Positions 35,726 through 47,414 of a DNA stretch of 64,000 nt are shown here, in pieces. The DNA comes from Sequoia sempervirens (lineage: Eukaryota; Streptophyta; Pinopsida; Cupressales; Cupressaceae). Position numbers and translations under genes: made by a program. Under the pieces are notes generated by a model. That model saw only the letters and a list, made by a program, of their open reading frames with translations. It searched no databases and was not told where the DNA came from. Every line of letters begins with the position of its first letter. Position 1 is the first letter of the stretch. The stretch spans positions 11,388,754 to 11,452,753 of the forward strand of contig VDFB02000001.1 in the NCBI GenBank assembly GCA_007258455.2, in the 5' to 3' direction.

Positions 35726-38289
35726 AAACTTTTTTAATTTTTACTTAGTTTGGTGAACATTGATTATAACAAATTTTAATTGTAAAATCAAAATTTAAAA
35801 TTAAAATTTACCAAACTTAATTGTAAGTAAATAATATATTTATTTGATTATTTAGTTTATTTGACATTGGTTGTAGGAGGAAGAATTGGAGTCTGTAATT
35901 TGAGCAGTTTAAAAGTGGTTCATATCCAATGCCCTCCTCAAACGGTACAAATTTAGCTGTAAATGTGTGTGGACAACTATTTGGGCATGGTCATCGTGAA
36001 GCACAAAATTTGGAATGTAAATATTGAAGCACAAATAGATACTTTGAATAAATTTAATAATTTTAGTTTAGGGAATATCCCAAGTGTTAGAATTGGTGTA
36101 GTTAAGATAATGTCAGTTGCAAAAGAGATTTAAGATGTATTGGCCATGGTCTGTTATAGTGTGGTACTATGTGAAAAGTGCAGACAAACAATTTTTTTTT
36201 GGAATGTGGTTGAATAGATTGAAGCAGCAATTGTAGGGAATTTTGGTTTTGGTTCATCTTATTTGTCCATCGGCTTATTGAGTCAAAGAGTAACAAAAGG
36301 GCTCTAATAGGCAAGATGATCAACATTTAGAAACAACATATAATTTATTGTATTTATTCCTTCAAGATTTATGTAATCAAAAACATTCTGAAAGACCAGA
36401 ACAATAGATTGTAAGATATCCATCTACACAAACCTTTTTCTATTGGTATGGAATTCACTCCAGGTTGTATATTGCAGAACATGAGCAAATTAAGGAAGTG
36501 TTGTCCAACAAATTTGGTTATTATTACAAGATTACCCAAGGCCTATTGTATTGGCTTTGTTGGCTAAATGATTGGATTTTGTAAACGCACTGAACTGGGT
36601 TATGCACAAAAAAATTGTGAGCCCTGCCTTCAATGTTGACAAACTCAACGGTTTGAAATAGTCTTCAATCTTCACACAAATTAAGAGAGGCTTTAAGAGG
36701 TAACTTGTATTCTCTAGGAGATAAGATGTGAAGGTATTCAAAAATCTCTTATCAAATATACTGATGCTTCCCATGACAGGCCATGATGAAGAGAATGGCT
36801 TCCTGCAGTTCATCCATGCTTGAGAGATGACAAGAGATGGTGACTCAGGAAGAATTTTATGCTAAAGAAATTGATGCTCATGCGAGTTTAGATAATTGAC
36901 AGCAGACATCATATCCATACTACATTTGGGAGAAATTTTAGTGAAGGCAAAGAAGTATATAAATTGCAAACAAAATTACAAAGAATGGCTGCAAAGGCTA
37001 AACGTTTTGTCTTTATCCTAGGAAGCTAGTAATTACATCTTTATCTCTCTAAAATTTGTAACTATTTAAGCTTCAACACTGTTTCAAGTGCATCACCATT
37101 GATTCAATCTATTTATAACAAAATATTGGATTCTTAAATTGAAGACAAGATTTTTGCAAGAAATCCGATTTGATTTGGAGATGTGTAAGAATTTCATTTA
37201 ACCTTCATTTATATCTCATTGGAAGGATATCAAAACATTTGTTTTGTTATCTGCTAGGAATTGTAGCAATTTCATAGAGAGGATGCAACTGTTGTGCATG
37301 CTTGTAGATGATAGATGTGAGACAGAGAGGAGCCTGGCCATAGAATCTAAGTTTAGCAAAAGAAAAGTTTTTTGTACTATTTTCTTAATATGTGATTTTG
37401 GAAATAGAAAATTTTGAAGATAGTTTAGAGCATTGCCTCTATACTGAATGATTTCTTATCCAATAGAAAATATTTTGCTTGCTCTGGAAATGATAAATGT
37501 TGTTGTAATTTGTTTTGAGAAAAGTTTTTTTTTTTCGTAATTTATACACATGTTTGCAATTTCTACAGATATTTGTACTGTGGAATTTCAACAACATTTT
37601 TAAGGGGATATTTCATATACCTGAATTGATTACAAAAGAAGATTGCAAATTTCTATGTGCAAGCGATGACAAAACTGCAAAAATTGATTCCCCAATCAAA
37701 GTGCGTACATCTACAATCTATTTGTGTTCAACACAACAATTGTTGGGACCTAATGGTATATATGTGAATTGGTTTCCATATGATTAAGCCAAACTATATA
37801 AAACTATCGGCGTATTCCTTGCAGCTCCCCCGGCTGCAAGTGCTAGTTATAGTAATATCAGAAAATGCCAGTGGACTCCCCTCTTAGCAGAAAATTCAGA
37901 CTTTATCCGTGAATATTAGGAGCTCTAGATATTCAATTAATATTATACTGCGCTGCTAATGTGGTTTGCAACTGTACATGTATCAAAATATCCTCAAGAA
38001 AGAATATATCAAAACCAAATATTATTAATAGTAAATGATTATGATCACATTCACAAAAAAATAAAAATATAAGGCATGCCACAATGCAGTTGTTTAGCTT
38101 ATTTTGGTTAATAGCCACTGTTAAAATTTTTTAGGAGTAATTTGTGGGACTGGTGGCGTCATGAATTTTAATTTGTTGTTTATTTTTAATATGCAGCCAT
38201 TGCTTATTTCTAGCCCCACATTCTTTTCATAGCTTATTTTTAATTCTTAAACAATAGCTGCTCCACCAAAATATGAAAGATTCTAAGGA
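35726..38289. other. no gene identified
   Basis: The plus strand at about 36570-37050 reads like decayed coding sequence in shifting frames (for example EILVKAKKYINCKQNYKEWLQRL at about 36935-37000), but no family is recognisable. A perfect 8-bp hairpin CTTGCAGC/GCTGCAAG with a TCCCCCG loop lies at 37818-37840. The open stretch 37515-37787 is preceded by a splice-acceptor-like TTTCTACAG at about 37569, but I cannot tie it to a gene. Confidence 0.35.
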
Positions 38290-38475
38290 TGGGGTCCCAT
38301 GGGGGGCTTCAGGATCTACTTTTTAGGAGCAGGAGGTTTCATGAAGTCAAAAAAAAATTGCTACAGGATTAATTGGAATCTTTTCTTGAAGAATAGTAGC
38401 TCCTATCTTTTAGGACTGCAGATTTGAAGGGGTGAAAATGGGGTGGAGCTAGAGATTGCCCCTACAGTTTAGAAG
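38290..38475 (+). repeat. dispersed repeat, copy of 27325-27515
   Basis: It matches the reverse complement of 27325-27515 over nearly its full length. Non-coding. Confidence 0.8.
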
Positions 38476-38518
38476 TTTATCTACCATTTGTCAATCATCT
38501 CAACTTTTAAGCTTCCTT

Positions 38519-39000
38519 AAATTTCAGGGCTTAAATTTTAAGCTAAACTGCGCTACTAATAAGTTCATGGGACCACCAACTTCCTTAAAATTTGGAGCTT
38601 ACTATTTTACGCTAAATTGTGCTACTAAGTTCATGGGATCACCACCTTTAAAAATTCCTAAAATTTCTCAACAACACCTGCTGAAACTTTTCAGGAAGTC
38701 CCCCTCCATGGGACAACACCCTAAATTATCCTTTTCCTACAATTTTAAATTTGCATGGGAACACTCAAGCTGCTTAAATATAAGCAGAAAATGCACTTAA
38801 GTAGCCACATAGGGACATGGGGTAAATATCATAATCATCAAAGAACACTAAGAGTCAATTCTAGAAGATGGAACAACTTTAAGGTAAAAAATGGAGTATG
38901 ATTGTTCATCTTCTCCCTCAACCTCATAGCTCCTCCTTCGTAAAAAATGTACAATGTATGGTCATCTTCTCCCTCAACTTCATAGCTCCTCCTTCCTCTC
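38519..39000 (+). repeat. two short tandem duplications
   Basis: At 38519-38660 a unit of about 69 bases is repeated (landmarks GCTAAACTGCGCTACTAA at 38543 and GCTAAATTGTGCTACTAA at 38612, each followed by GTTCATGGGA.CACCA). At 38905-39000 a unit of 57 bases is repeated (TCATCTTCTCCCTCAAC.TC). Confidence 0.75.
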
Positions 39001-39731
39001 CTTTCTTGAAGATCATATCAACAGCTTCATTTATGCACACAAAATTAATCTTGTCATTATCTTCATGCATGATTAGACTATCATTATTCATGACCAATAA
39101 ATATTCAATTTCATTCTCTGGGCTCATGTTCATGATAATTTTTTAAAGAGAAAATCAATATAGTCAAGTTTAGCATGTTGAACAATAGGGTGGATTCTAT
39201 ATTCATTAGGCAAAGCAAAGTTTACAAGGTTGATAAACATCATAGGGTAATTATGTCCTTGCTTAACATGGAATTTAGGTTCAAAATGTTCTTAGCTTCA
39301 TCTATGGGAGTACTTGGCTGCTCAAGAGAATTGTCTACATGTAAACTTTTGCCATTGGTTAATTTTTTTCATGATTTTCACTCTCAAGAGGGGGGAGTAG
39401 ACATCTCATCCTTGTCATATATGCCCAAATCAATGAGCATAGAGTTGCCAAAAGCTAAATCTATATCCAAATAAGGTCCAACGAAGTCACCCTCAAAAGT
39501 GGGGGAAGATTCATCAACTTTATCATTCTTGTTAAATTTATGATGAATGCACTAAATCTCAAAATTTTCAAATGTTTCATCTTGATAGTATTTAGGGACT
39601 AAAACTCGTTCAAGGGTAACCCTTCAAGAGAAAAGCCTAACCTCATAAGGAATGTGAAAAAAAATAAATTGAGTGGTGCCATGTATTTAACATTTGCCTA
39701 GTAAAGCTAAGTACTATCAACACTAGAGTGC
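39001..39731. other. no gene; probably decayed gypsy internal sequence
   Basis: Only short, stop-ridden frames. It lies downstream (minus strand) of the gypsy gag remnant and may belong to it. Confidence 0.3.
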
Positions 39732-40625
39732 TCAAACATCCCAAAATCCCATGGTGAGAAAGTTTCCATTTAAGTATTCAATACTTCTAGGAATTTTAAC
39801 TTCAAATTTAAATATATTATCATTTGAATCAAACGTGGATAGAGTAGGGTTATCATGAATATTCAACTTTGGTGGTGTATTAAGCTCACCCTTTTTCGGC
39901 TTCATATTCATTTGCTTCATTAAAAAACCATGAGGGTTCATTGGTGTTCATGATTTCACTTTTAGATTCATCCCCTCTTATTTATTTATCAACCCTTGTG
40001 ATTGACTTCTAACTTGTGGTTGAATAAGAACCTCTTTTACTTGGGATTCATCATAATTAGACAAACATGATATATTTTAATTAAAATTTACTTGAATAGT
40101 AGCATATGTATTTGGAAAATTAAATTTGTAACTATTTTAGGCCTAAGAGTAGCCTTGGAATTGACCGATTTGATTGATGTAGTATGTTGGTTGGGGGCAC
40201 GTAACTATGTAAGAGCTATACTAAGATGGATCAATGGACTACAAGAATAGTGGCTACATAAAACAAGGAACCAAGGGCAAGTTCATTTGGGATGGATCTT
40301 GTAGATTGATAACCTCTGGTGACTACTTGATGGAAGATTCACAAGGACCTAGGGATTGCAAGTAAGATTCTATAATTTCTTTGTCCCTAGGAAAATTAGA
40401 TTTTAGCAAGTTCCCAATAGTCTCACAACACCTAGCAAAAAACACAACAATATTCTCATAGCTCAATTCTCTTCTAATTGCCATGAGTTGCCTATGAGCA
40501 TCTCTTACATTAAGATAATTTCCATTTTCTTTTAGAAAGGAAAATTCCAACTAGACCCATGAGTGGATTGACATGGTGGCAAATGATTATACCATTGATA
40601 TGCCCCCATCTCAAAAGTGAAAGAA
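39732..40625 (-). pseudogene. Ty3/gypsy gag remnant, antisense
   Basis: On the minus strand from 40550, EFSFLKENGNYLNVRDAHRQ, then LMAIRRELSYENIVVFFARC and a terminal IIESYLQSL follow the pattern of the retrotransposon gag domain (FLxxF...R..L..I.....ENI..F..R...........YL..L). Just before it, another frame reads WYNHLPP, the typical start of that block. Stops and frame changes follow. A further open piece at 39941-39732 (Asn/Lys/Pro-rich) may be the gag tail. No LTRs were found. Confidence 0.6.
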
Positions 40626-41119
40626 AATATAATGTATGTGAACTCTTGCATGGCTTCATAATGTTAACTCAAAATTGTATGATAAGGGAAAATGTTGAGA
40701 TTATTTATCAACTTTAGGTAAAATTTTCACAGATATTTTTGTTGATTCTCTATTTTTTTGAAATTGAAGGGTTTGGTGAATTGGAGGAGGGATTATGATG
40801 TTCCCCTTCAATTGATAGAGGATATAACCTCAAGCCACTAGAACACCAAGCTTGATTGAAATGGATCAAGTTGAATCAAGATGAAGGCCTCATTTACTTA
40901 CTAGAGTTCTATTGGATAGTTTTATCACCATTAACTACAAGTCATTCCAAGATTGTCATTTGGTTGTGATGGCTCAATTTTTATCTCTAGGCATGAGATG
41001 GGAGTCACTCATGTCTTGGTAACAATTGATGTAGGTTATATTAGGTCATGTGTTGTTGCTCGACATCTAATGGATTCATATATAGTGACTATTGTGGATA
41101 AAATTTCACATTGAAATCT
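40626..41119. other. no gene identified
   Basis: AT-rich, without open frames or motifs I recognise. It lies just upstream of the casein kinase pseudogene, so may hold its unrecognised 5' part. Confidence 0.35.
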
Positions 41120-41524
41120 AGGGACCATAAAGGTTCTCCAAAATTAATTCCTTAGACCAAGAAGGTTACATTTTGTTTATGCTAACCTAGGTGACAATGG
41201 AGTTGTAATCAAGATACTTGTAGAATTCTATCATTCAAGAAATGAATATAATGTTCATGTGGCATCAAGTTACTTGAAATTTCTTGATCTTCTAGTATAT
41301 TTACAAGATTATGATTATTTTCTAGATATGTGGAGCCTTCGTTGTATGTTTGCAAGAATTATATTTGACAAGGAGTCATTCTTCTATGGACATAAAAATT
41401 ATGATCAACTAGTAAAAATTAGAAAGGTTATTGGTATATATGAATTAAACGAATACCTCAAAAAATAAATTGGAGTTAGATCCACACCTTGAGGGTCTTG
41501 TTGGAAGGAATAACATGAAACCTT

Positions 41525-41529
41525 GGTCA
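41525..41529 (+). repeat. copia target-site duplication, left
   Basis: GGTCA, repeated at 44653-44657. It lies within the Trp-Ser codons of the CK2 pseudogene. Confidence 0.88.
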
Positions 41530-41768
41530 TATTACACAGGTAATTGGTAAAATATTCAATGTATTAACCACGAGCAATGTGCTCAATAAATAAATTACAA
41601 GATGTACAAGGATAAGATCGAACACGATCTTATCTCAAGAAAAAGAAGGAAGTTTCTAAAAGAAACTTCAGATAAGATTTCAGCTAACTGAGATGATCTT
41701 ATCTAAACATTTTAAAATATTTTACATAGTTGAGCATTAATAAATAAATAAAGAATATTATTTTAATA
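41530..41768 (-). repeat. copia 3' LTR (TATTA...TAATA)
   Basis: 239 bp, beginning TATTACAC and ending TTTTAATA on the plus strand, so its ends are TA/TA instead of TG/CA. It contains two ATCTTATCTCAAG/CTTATC-type inverted motifs. Confidence 0.92.
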
Positions 41769-41780
41769 CCCTCCCTTAAT
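41769..41780 (-). promoter_or_regulatory. copia polypurine tract
   Basis: Reads ATTAAGGGAGGG on the minus strand, directly before the 3' LTR. Confidence 0.85.
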
Positions 41781-42624
41781 GCTCAATCTATCAACTACAC
41801 CAAGATGCCCCCTGAATTTTACAAACTTATCTGGACTGAGCGACTTGGTGAGAATGTCTGTTGTCTGGTCATCTGTCAGAACATACAACAACTGAACTGA
41901 TCCGTCTTCAACCAACTTTCGAATGAAATGACAATGAGTTTCCACATGCTTGGTTCGCTCATGGAAGACCGGATTCTTGGCAAGTTTGAGAACTCCCTGA
42001 TTATCACAGGACAAGGGAGTCGGACCTGCTTGAGATATTTGCATATCCACAAGCATCCGGCGAAGCCAAATTGCCTCACATGCTGCTTTTACTGCTCCCC
42101 GATACTCTGCTTCTGTCGAGGAGAGAGCCACTGCCTGTTGCTTCTTACTAGTCCATGTGACTGCCCCGGATCCCAAACTGAACACATACCCAGATGTTGA
42201 TTTCTTGTCATCAACTGAACCTGCCCAATCTGAATCTGTGAACCCACTGAGTTTAGGATCGTGACTTCGAGTGTACAAGAGTCCAAAATCAGTAGTGTCC
42301 TTCACATAACGCAGCACACGCTTCACTGCTACCCAATGATCAACCTTGGGGCTATCATGAAGCGTGATATGTAGCTCACTGCAAAACTCAAGTCAGGACT
42401 AGTAGCAACAAGATAGATGAGGCTGCCCACTAGTTGCCTGAACAATGTTTCATCTACCACAGGTGAATCGGACTTAGCTGACAACTTAAGCCCTTTTTCC
42501 ATGGGTGTAGAGGCAGGTTTGCAATCCTGCATTCGAAACTTATCCAGAAGACTTCGAGCATACTTGGACTAGGAGATGAAAATGCTGCTCTCTGTCTGCC
42601 AAACCTCAACACCTAAACAATAAT
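41781..42624 (-). pseudogene. copia RT C-terminal end and RNase H
   Basis: From the deletion junction, CLGVEVWQT, SIFISS and MQDCKPASTPMEKGLKLS lead into the RT connection (LVGSLIYL, then SPDLSFAVSYISRFM). RNase H follows, open from 42326 to 41763 (187 codons), with FTDSDWAGSVDDKKSTSGY, ALSSTEAEYRG, SCDNQGVLKLAKNPVFHERTK and TKHVETHCHFIRKL. These carry the family's acidic residues, so this domain is well preserved. Stops and a frame change remain around 42330-42620. Confidence 0.9.
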
Positions 42625-43466
42625 GCAGGAGGCCCACAAATATTAGCATGAACTAATTAAAGTACCTTAGAAGCTCACCAAGAGTCGCCATCCTTGAACA
42701 GTGTGTGATGTTTTCCGGCCTGACAAGCACCACAAACGCCCTGATGCTAAGTCTGAATGTCAGGTAAGCCATCTACAAGTCCCTCCCGAGAAAGCTGAGA
42801 GAGATAGTGCACGTTCAAGTGCCCGTATCGTTGGTGCCAAAGACTGGTGACAGCTGAATTTCTGGTTGCCAAGGCTAACTCCGGAGAATCACCTATGTCC
42901 ACAAGCCTGTAAAGGCCATGATCCTCTATCCCAACGGCCACCGTTGTGCGAGTTTCGCGATCTACAATCGAACATCTGTACGAGCTGAACACCACATCCA
43001 TCTAGGGAGAATGTCGTATTATTTGACTGACTGAGAGAAGATTGAGCTCGATATCAGGTACATAATACACGTTGAGGAATATGAGATCCCTCCTGCCAGA
43101 CTGAACCTGAATAGTGCCTATGCCGACAACTGTGTATTCCTCGCCTCCTCCAAAAATCACTGAGTCAGTGCAAGGGGAAAAGTTTGTGAACCAGTCACGC
43201 CTATGTGAGAAATGATGCGAGGCACCAAAATCTATGTACCAAGCAAAGGATTTGACATGGTCTGCTGGCCTCTTTGCCATGAGTGCATAAAACGCAAACT
43301 CCTTCTACTTAGAGTGCTCAGCGACATTCGCTTTCTGTTGAAACCCTCCCTGCTTCTTTTGCTCAGAAGCCAAACGAGCATGACAATCTTTCTTGATGTG
43401 GCCAAATTTATGATAGTAGTTACATTGGACATTTTTCTGCTTCGGGTTGGTGGAGGTCTGACTTGA
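42625..43466 (-). pseudogene. copia protease and integrase N-terminal zinc domain
   Basis: A gag-type zinc knuckle at about 43391-43436 reads CNYYHKFGHIKKDC, with the second Cys changed to Tyr. The protease motif WYIDFGASHHFSH (about 43205-43245) has Phe where the catalytic triad has Ser/Thr. The frame is open to a TAG near 43002. The pre-integrase zinc domain follows: SLWHQRYGHLNVHYLSQL and VCGACQAGKHH. The reading then reaches LVHANICGPP, the start of integrase, and stops at the deletion junction near 42625. Confidence 0.88.
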
Positions 43467-43566
43467 GCCTTTCTGCTGTGAAGGCTGACCTTTTCCTTGA
43501 TGCTTCGGCTGAGTTTTAGCTGCAAAGGCCTGCTCCGTGGAGGATGATGATTCACTGCTATCGAAC

Positions 43567-44156
43567 TGTTGTCTCTAGCGATCCTGCTGCAACAGGATAG
43601 TGCACAAATTCAGAAACTTGAGATCAACATTAGCAGACGTAATGTTGAGAGTCTCTATGAAGTGTTCATAGGACTTCGGTAGACTCTTCAGGGTGATCAC
43701 GACCATGTCTTCCTCCTCCATTTTCTGACCAATCGCCTCCAATTGATCTCTGATCTCCTGGATTTTATTCAGGTGCGCTTGCAGAGTCGTCTTCTCATCC
43801 ATCATGATAGAAAACAACATATTCTTCAAGAAAAACGCACGAATTTTGTTGGAAGTTTCATGCAAACCCTTCAAGTGATCCCAGATCTCTGTAGCTGATT
43901 TTCCAAGTGGAATCTAAGGGAGCTGATCATCAGTAACCGAAAGCTTAATAAGCATTACCGCTTCACGATTCTGCTCATCAAACTTCTCCAGATCCTTACC
44001 CGTCATTGTGGAACGAGTAGCTTTGCTGAGGATCATTTGATCAAGGCAGTGGTATTCAAAAATTGTTAGCATTTGTTGCTTCCAGGTGTTGTAATTTTTG
44101 CCATTAAATCTCTGACTGCCCTCCAGCATCAAATTATTTAAACTGGTCATCTTCAC
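43567..44156 (-). pseudogene. copia gag
   Basis: The start codon at 44156-44154 gives MKMTSLNNLMLEGSQRFNGK and NYNTWKQQML, the usual copia gag N-terminus. It continues with LHETSNKIRAFFLKNMLFSI, EKTTLQAHLNKIQEIRDQLE and TLKSLPKSYEHFIETL, matching the UBN2-type gag domain. One stop (near 43914) interrupts it, and another falls after LLQQDR near 43575. Confidence 0.88.
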
Positions 44157-44398
44157 GCTTTTTAAGGCATAAAAAAAAGAGGTACTATTTTTCCTCTTTC
44201 AGAAAACCCGAAAATTCTTCAAGCACAGATCTTCGAAACTCAGGTGCCAAATAATTTCAAAAATTTCCACTGAAAAATTTTTCGATGTGAAAAAATTCCA
44301 GAATTATAAAATTTTGAAAAAAATCAATTATTTCAAAAAATTCAAACAAAAATAATTTCAAAAAGAAATTATTAATTTTTCGAAAAAAATTGTTTTCC

Positions 44399-44413
44399 TG
44401 AGCTCTGATACCA
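44399..44413 (-). promoter_or_regulatory. copia primer-binding site (initiator tRNA-Met)
   Basis: Read on the minus strand as TGGTATCAGAGCTCA immediately after the 5' LTR. TGGTATCAGAGC is the standard complement of the plant initiator tRNA-Met 3' end. Confidence 0.93.
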
Positions 44414-44652
44414 TATTACACAAGTAATTGGTAAAATATTCAATGTATTAACAACGAGCAATGTGCTCAATAAATAATTTACAAGATGTACGAGGATAAG
44501 ATCGAACACGATCTTATCTCAAGAAAAAGCAGGAAGTTTCTAAAAGAAACTTCAGATAAGATTTCAGACAACTGAGATGATCTTATCTAAACATTTTACA
44601 ATATTTTACATAGTTGAGCATTAATAAATAAATAAAGAATATTATTTTAATA
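44414..44652 (-). repeat. copia 5' LTR (TATTA...TAATA)
   Basis: 239 bp, the same length as the other LTR, about 8 differences. Contains AT-rich TATTTATTTATTAATG on the minus strand near its start, a possible promoter region. Confidence 0.92.
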
Positions 44653-44657
44653 GGTCA
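44653..44657 (+). repeat. copia target-site duplication, right
   Basis: GGTCA, matching 41525-41529. Confidence 0.88.
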
Positions 44658-44736
44658 AGATTCATTAATTCTAACAATTAACATCCAATTTCTACCGGAT
44701 GTGATGCACATATTTTGGATCTTTTGGGCAGCTTTG

Positions 44737-47405
44737 ATCTCTCAAGTAGGTGCTTCTCCATTGTGTTGTAATTTTCTTGGCATTGTTGTTGGATCTATTA
44801 GTTATTTGGTTTTATAAAATTATTTTTTTACATAGTGATATTTCAATGATATTGATGTGTTAAAAGTGTTATAGTCAAGGTACATCATCAGTGGAGCTTG
44901 ACATCTTTGACCTTATTTTGATTAGGGGGTCAATTATTGTTCATAAGGAGATAGTCTAAAATTCAAGTTGTATTATTTTAAATAGGTTCCATTTTTAATG
45001 AGTAATTAATTATTGTGTTAAAATGTAAAAACGTCAAAAAAATTATAAAAATAAAAATAAAAATTTCCTCATTGTAACTAAACGCACTATCACTTGTACA
45101 AAAAATCCATCTTATGGGTAGGCATTCTAAAATTGAACTTCAAGGGAAAATTTTCTAAGTATCCAATCAACTGGAGGATGGAGGCATAAGAGGTTGGATG
45201 AAATTCATTGACCTCTCGTTTCTCACTAACAAATAGGGTGGAAAAATTATTTTAGTGACAAAACTACTTGTGCCAAAATGAATAAAGCCATGATCGGTTC
45301 CTAGGTGGAAAAAAAAAACTATATCATATCATTTTTTATTAGAGTGGTAAAGATCTAAAATGATGGGTTCATACATGACAACGATAACTTAGTTCTCAAA
45401 TTTTTATCTATTGATTGAATGTGTTTATCCCCATGTTGAGTAATAGTGATTAGATGGGTTTCCCCAATCACAAAAGTTGGTAACTATGATTGGAAGTGTG
45501 TGTCCTCAATCATATTTTTTGTGAGAAGGTGTTTATGTCTTTTTCATAACTTTGATATTAGATAAATGTGGTTGTCCCTATCCAAATTTTTTATATAAAC
45601 TCAAATGGATGAATTTGTCTTTATCCTTAGTTCCATGGGTAGAAGTGTTTTTCCTGTCCTTGGATAAAGTTTAGAAGCATAGTGAGGTGAGTTACACTAT
45701 TTCTTGTCATGAGTAGATGTATATGTCGCTACTCTTACATTATGTTTTTGATGAACTAATAAACATTATCATCAAGTATTATTGGCCCACCTATCCCCAT
45801 TTGGATAATGATGTAATATTGGGGGGGTGTTGGGACTATTACATCATTCCCATAAATTTGTTTGTGTGCCATACAATAATTATATTTAGGAGTCTCTTAA
45901 TAATTAGTCCCATAATTATCTATGTAAGGGAGTTGTTGTAGAAGGTTCCCTATAATATAGGATATGCAATCCTAGAAATTTGTAATATGATTTGAATGAA
46001 ATGGATTGAATTGCATTATTAGTGAAGCATTCTAAATCCTCAATAATTGGTAGCTAACATTTTTGAAAAGGTAAATACTTTTCTCATAAAACTCTCAAGG
46101 ATATTTCTAAATATTTTGCACCCTCTACTCTACAAAAAAAAATCAAAAAAGATCTAACAATTGATCCATATGTGCTTAAGAAAAAAACTCATACAATTCC
46201 AAAGCACCTACCTTCAAGAAAAAAAGAAAATTTCTAGAAGGGATCATATGTATAAACGTAGAGGTTCATACCTCAAAAAAAATAACATACATGAAGATGG
46301 AAGAAATATACTTAGAAGGGAGAAAAAAATTTTCTCTTGCAAGGAGCCTATTGGAACTCAATCTGACATTGCCACAATTTTCTTAAATCTTAGCTCCTTT
46401 TTACATTTTGGCCTCGTTCTACCCATCATAGATAACCAATTTGAGAAGTGTTGTATAGTCTTCTTGGTTAGAAATCTACAAATATTATTCCTTTTCATCC
46501 CCCATGTGCCTCTGAATTGCTTAAAAGTTGCCAGAATCCAAAAAAAAAAGAATTTGGGGAGGTTTTCATCATATTCTCTAGTTGTAGGCCTTACTTAGAC
46601 ACTAAAATTTTCCTACTTAAGTATTTACTTCCATTCTCCTTTCCCAAATGTAATCTCTACAAACTCCATTGGTCCCTTCCTTCCTTCCATTCTCAAGCTC
46701 TTTTCTATTGTTTGTAGGATCTTAATAGGGATTTGGATTTTTTTCAATCATCATATCCTCTTGTCCACTTCCACTCATCCCCACAAATCTTTATTCCATT
46801 CTTTCTCTCCACTTTTGAAGTAGATTTTGATGTTTTTCAACTTCACTTCATCCAATTCCCATGTCTTGTCTTATAGTTTTTCCCTACATCTTGTCACCCT
46901 CCTTCCTCGTAATTTTCTCTAGTGCATTAGAATATCTAGACCCTCATTCCTATATCCAATTCTTAGCTTCTACACCCAATTCTCAAAAATCTCTCTAAAT
47001 CCTCTTGTTGCTTATTTCTTCTTAAGAAAACTTTAGCCTAACCTTAAAATATCTTTCCTTCCACTTGGACATCATGTCCTAAAGTCTAGTTCTACATAAA
47101 TTTCTCATTTTTTCTTTCAATTGTTGCATTCTTTCCTCTACCCTATTTTTCAAATTTTCAAAGTGCATCCAAACTCATTTGATGGGTCTAGTTCCCATGT
47201 CTTTGTCCACATGAAAGTCCTACATCAACTTTTTTCACCCCCAAGTCCTCATCAAAATTCTATGTTTCTTCCAAAATTCTTCCTATTTTGTCCAACCACT
47301 TCTATACCATCCTAGAACCATTATTAATGTTTGATTTGACTCTGGCACTAGATTTGTCTCTTCCACCCAAAAAATCTTGTTTATCCTAAATGTGTGAGTC
47401 AAAAT
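44737..47405. other. no gene identified
   Basis: AT-rich, with short ORFs (for example 46161-46598) that are Lys/Ile/Phe-rich and carry no family motif. The part from about 46370 to 47390 is T/C-rich. Confidence 0.4.
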
Positions 47406-47414
47406 TCAAATTAA

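Larger units (their letters stand above)
41530..44652 (-). mobile_element. Ty1/copia element, complete ends, internal deletion
   Basis: It has two 239-bp LTRs, a GGTCA TSD on both sides, a primer-binding site next to the 44414-44652 LTR and a polypurine tract next to the other, so it is oriented on the minus strand. The internal region is only 2645 bp. Gag, protease and the start of integrase are joined directly to the end of RT and RNase H. The integrase core and RT catalytic part are absent, so it cannot be autonomous. The LTRs differ at about 8 of 239 positions. Confidence 0.93.
41120..44736 (+). pseudogene. casein kinase 2 alpha processed pseudogene, split by copia insertion
   Basis: Clear similarity to the C-lobe of CK2 alpha catalytic subunits: [19 protein letters not shown] (from 41223), [19 protein letters not shown] (kinase subdomain IX, DMWSLGCM in the family), [14 protein letters not shown] and ELNEYL. 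After a 2-base frameshift near 41467 it continues as LELDPHLEGLVGR and MKPWS, ending at 41529. The next codons, RFIN, resume at 44658 beyond the copia element, and weak similarity (HPIS...ILDLL) continues to about 44736. Upstream, KVLQN at about 41131 hints at the N-lobe with internal deletions. The family's plant genes have introns. None are seen here, so it is probably a retrocopy. Non-functional. Confidence 0.85.

Noticed and set aside
37515..37787. 90-codon ORF (+) with an acceptor-like TTTCTACAG
   Set aside because: No donor exon, homologue or matching phase could be found, so it is left unannotated.
46161..46598. 145-codon ORF (+)
   Set aside because: Low-complexity Lys/Ile/Phe composition with A-runs and no motif.
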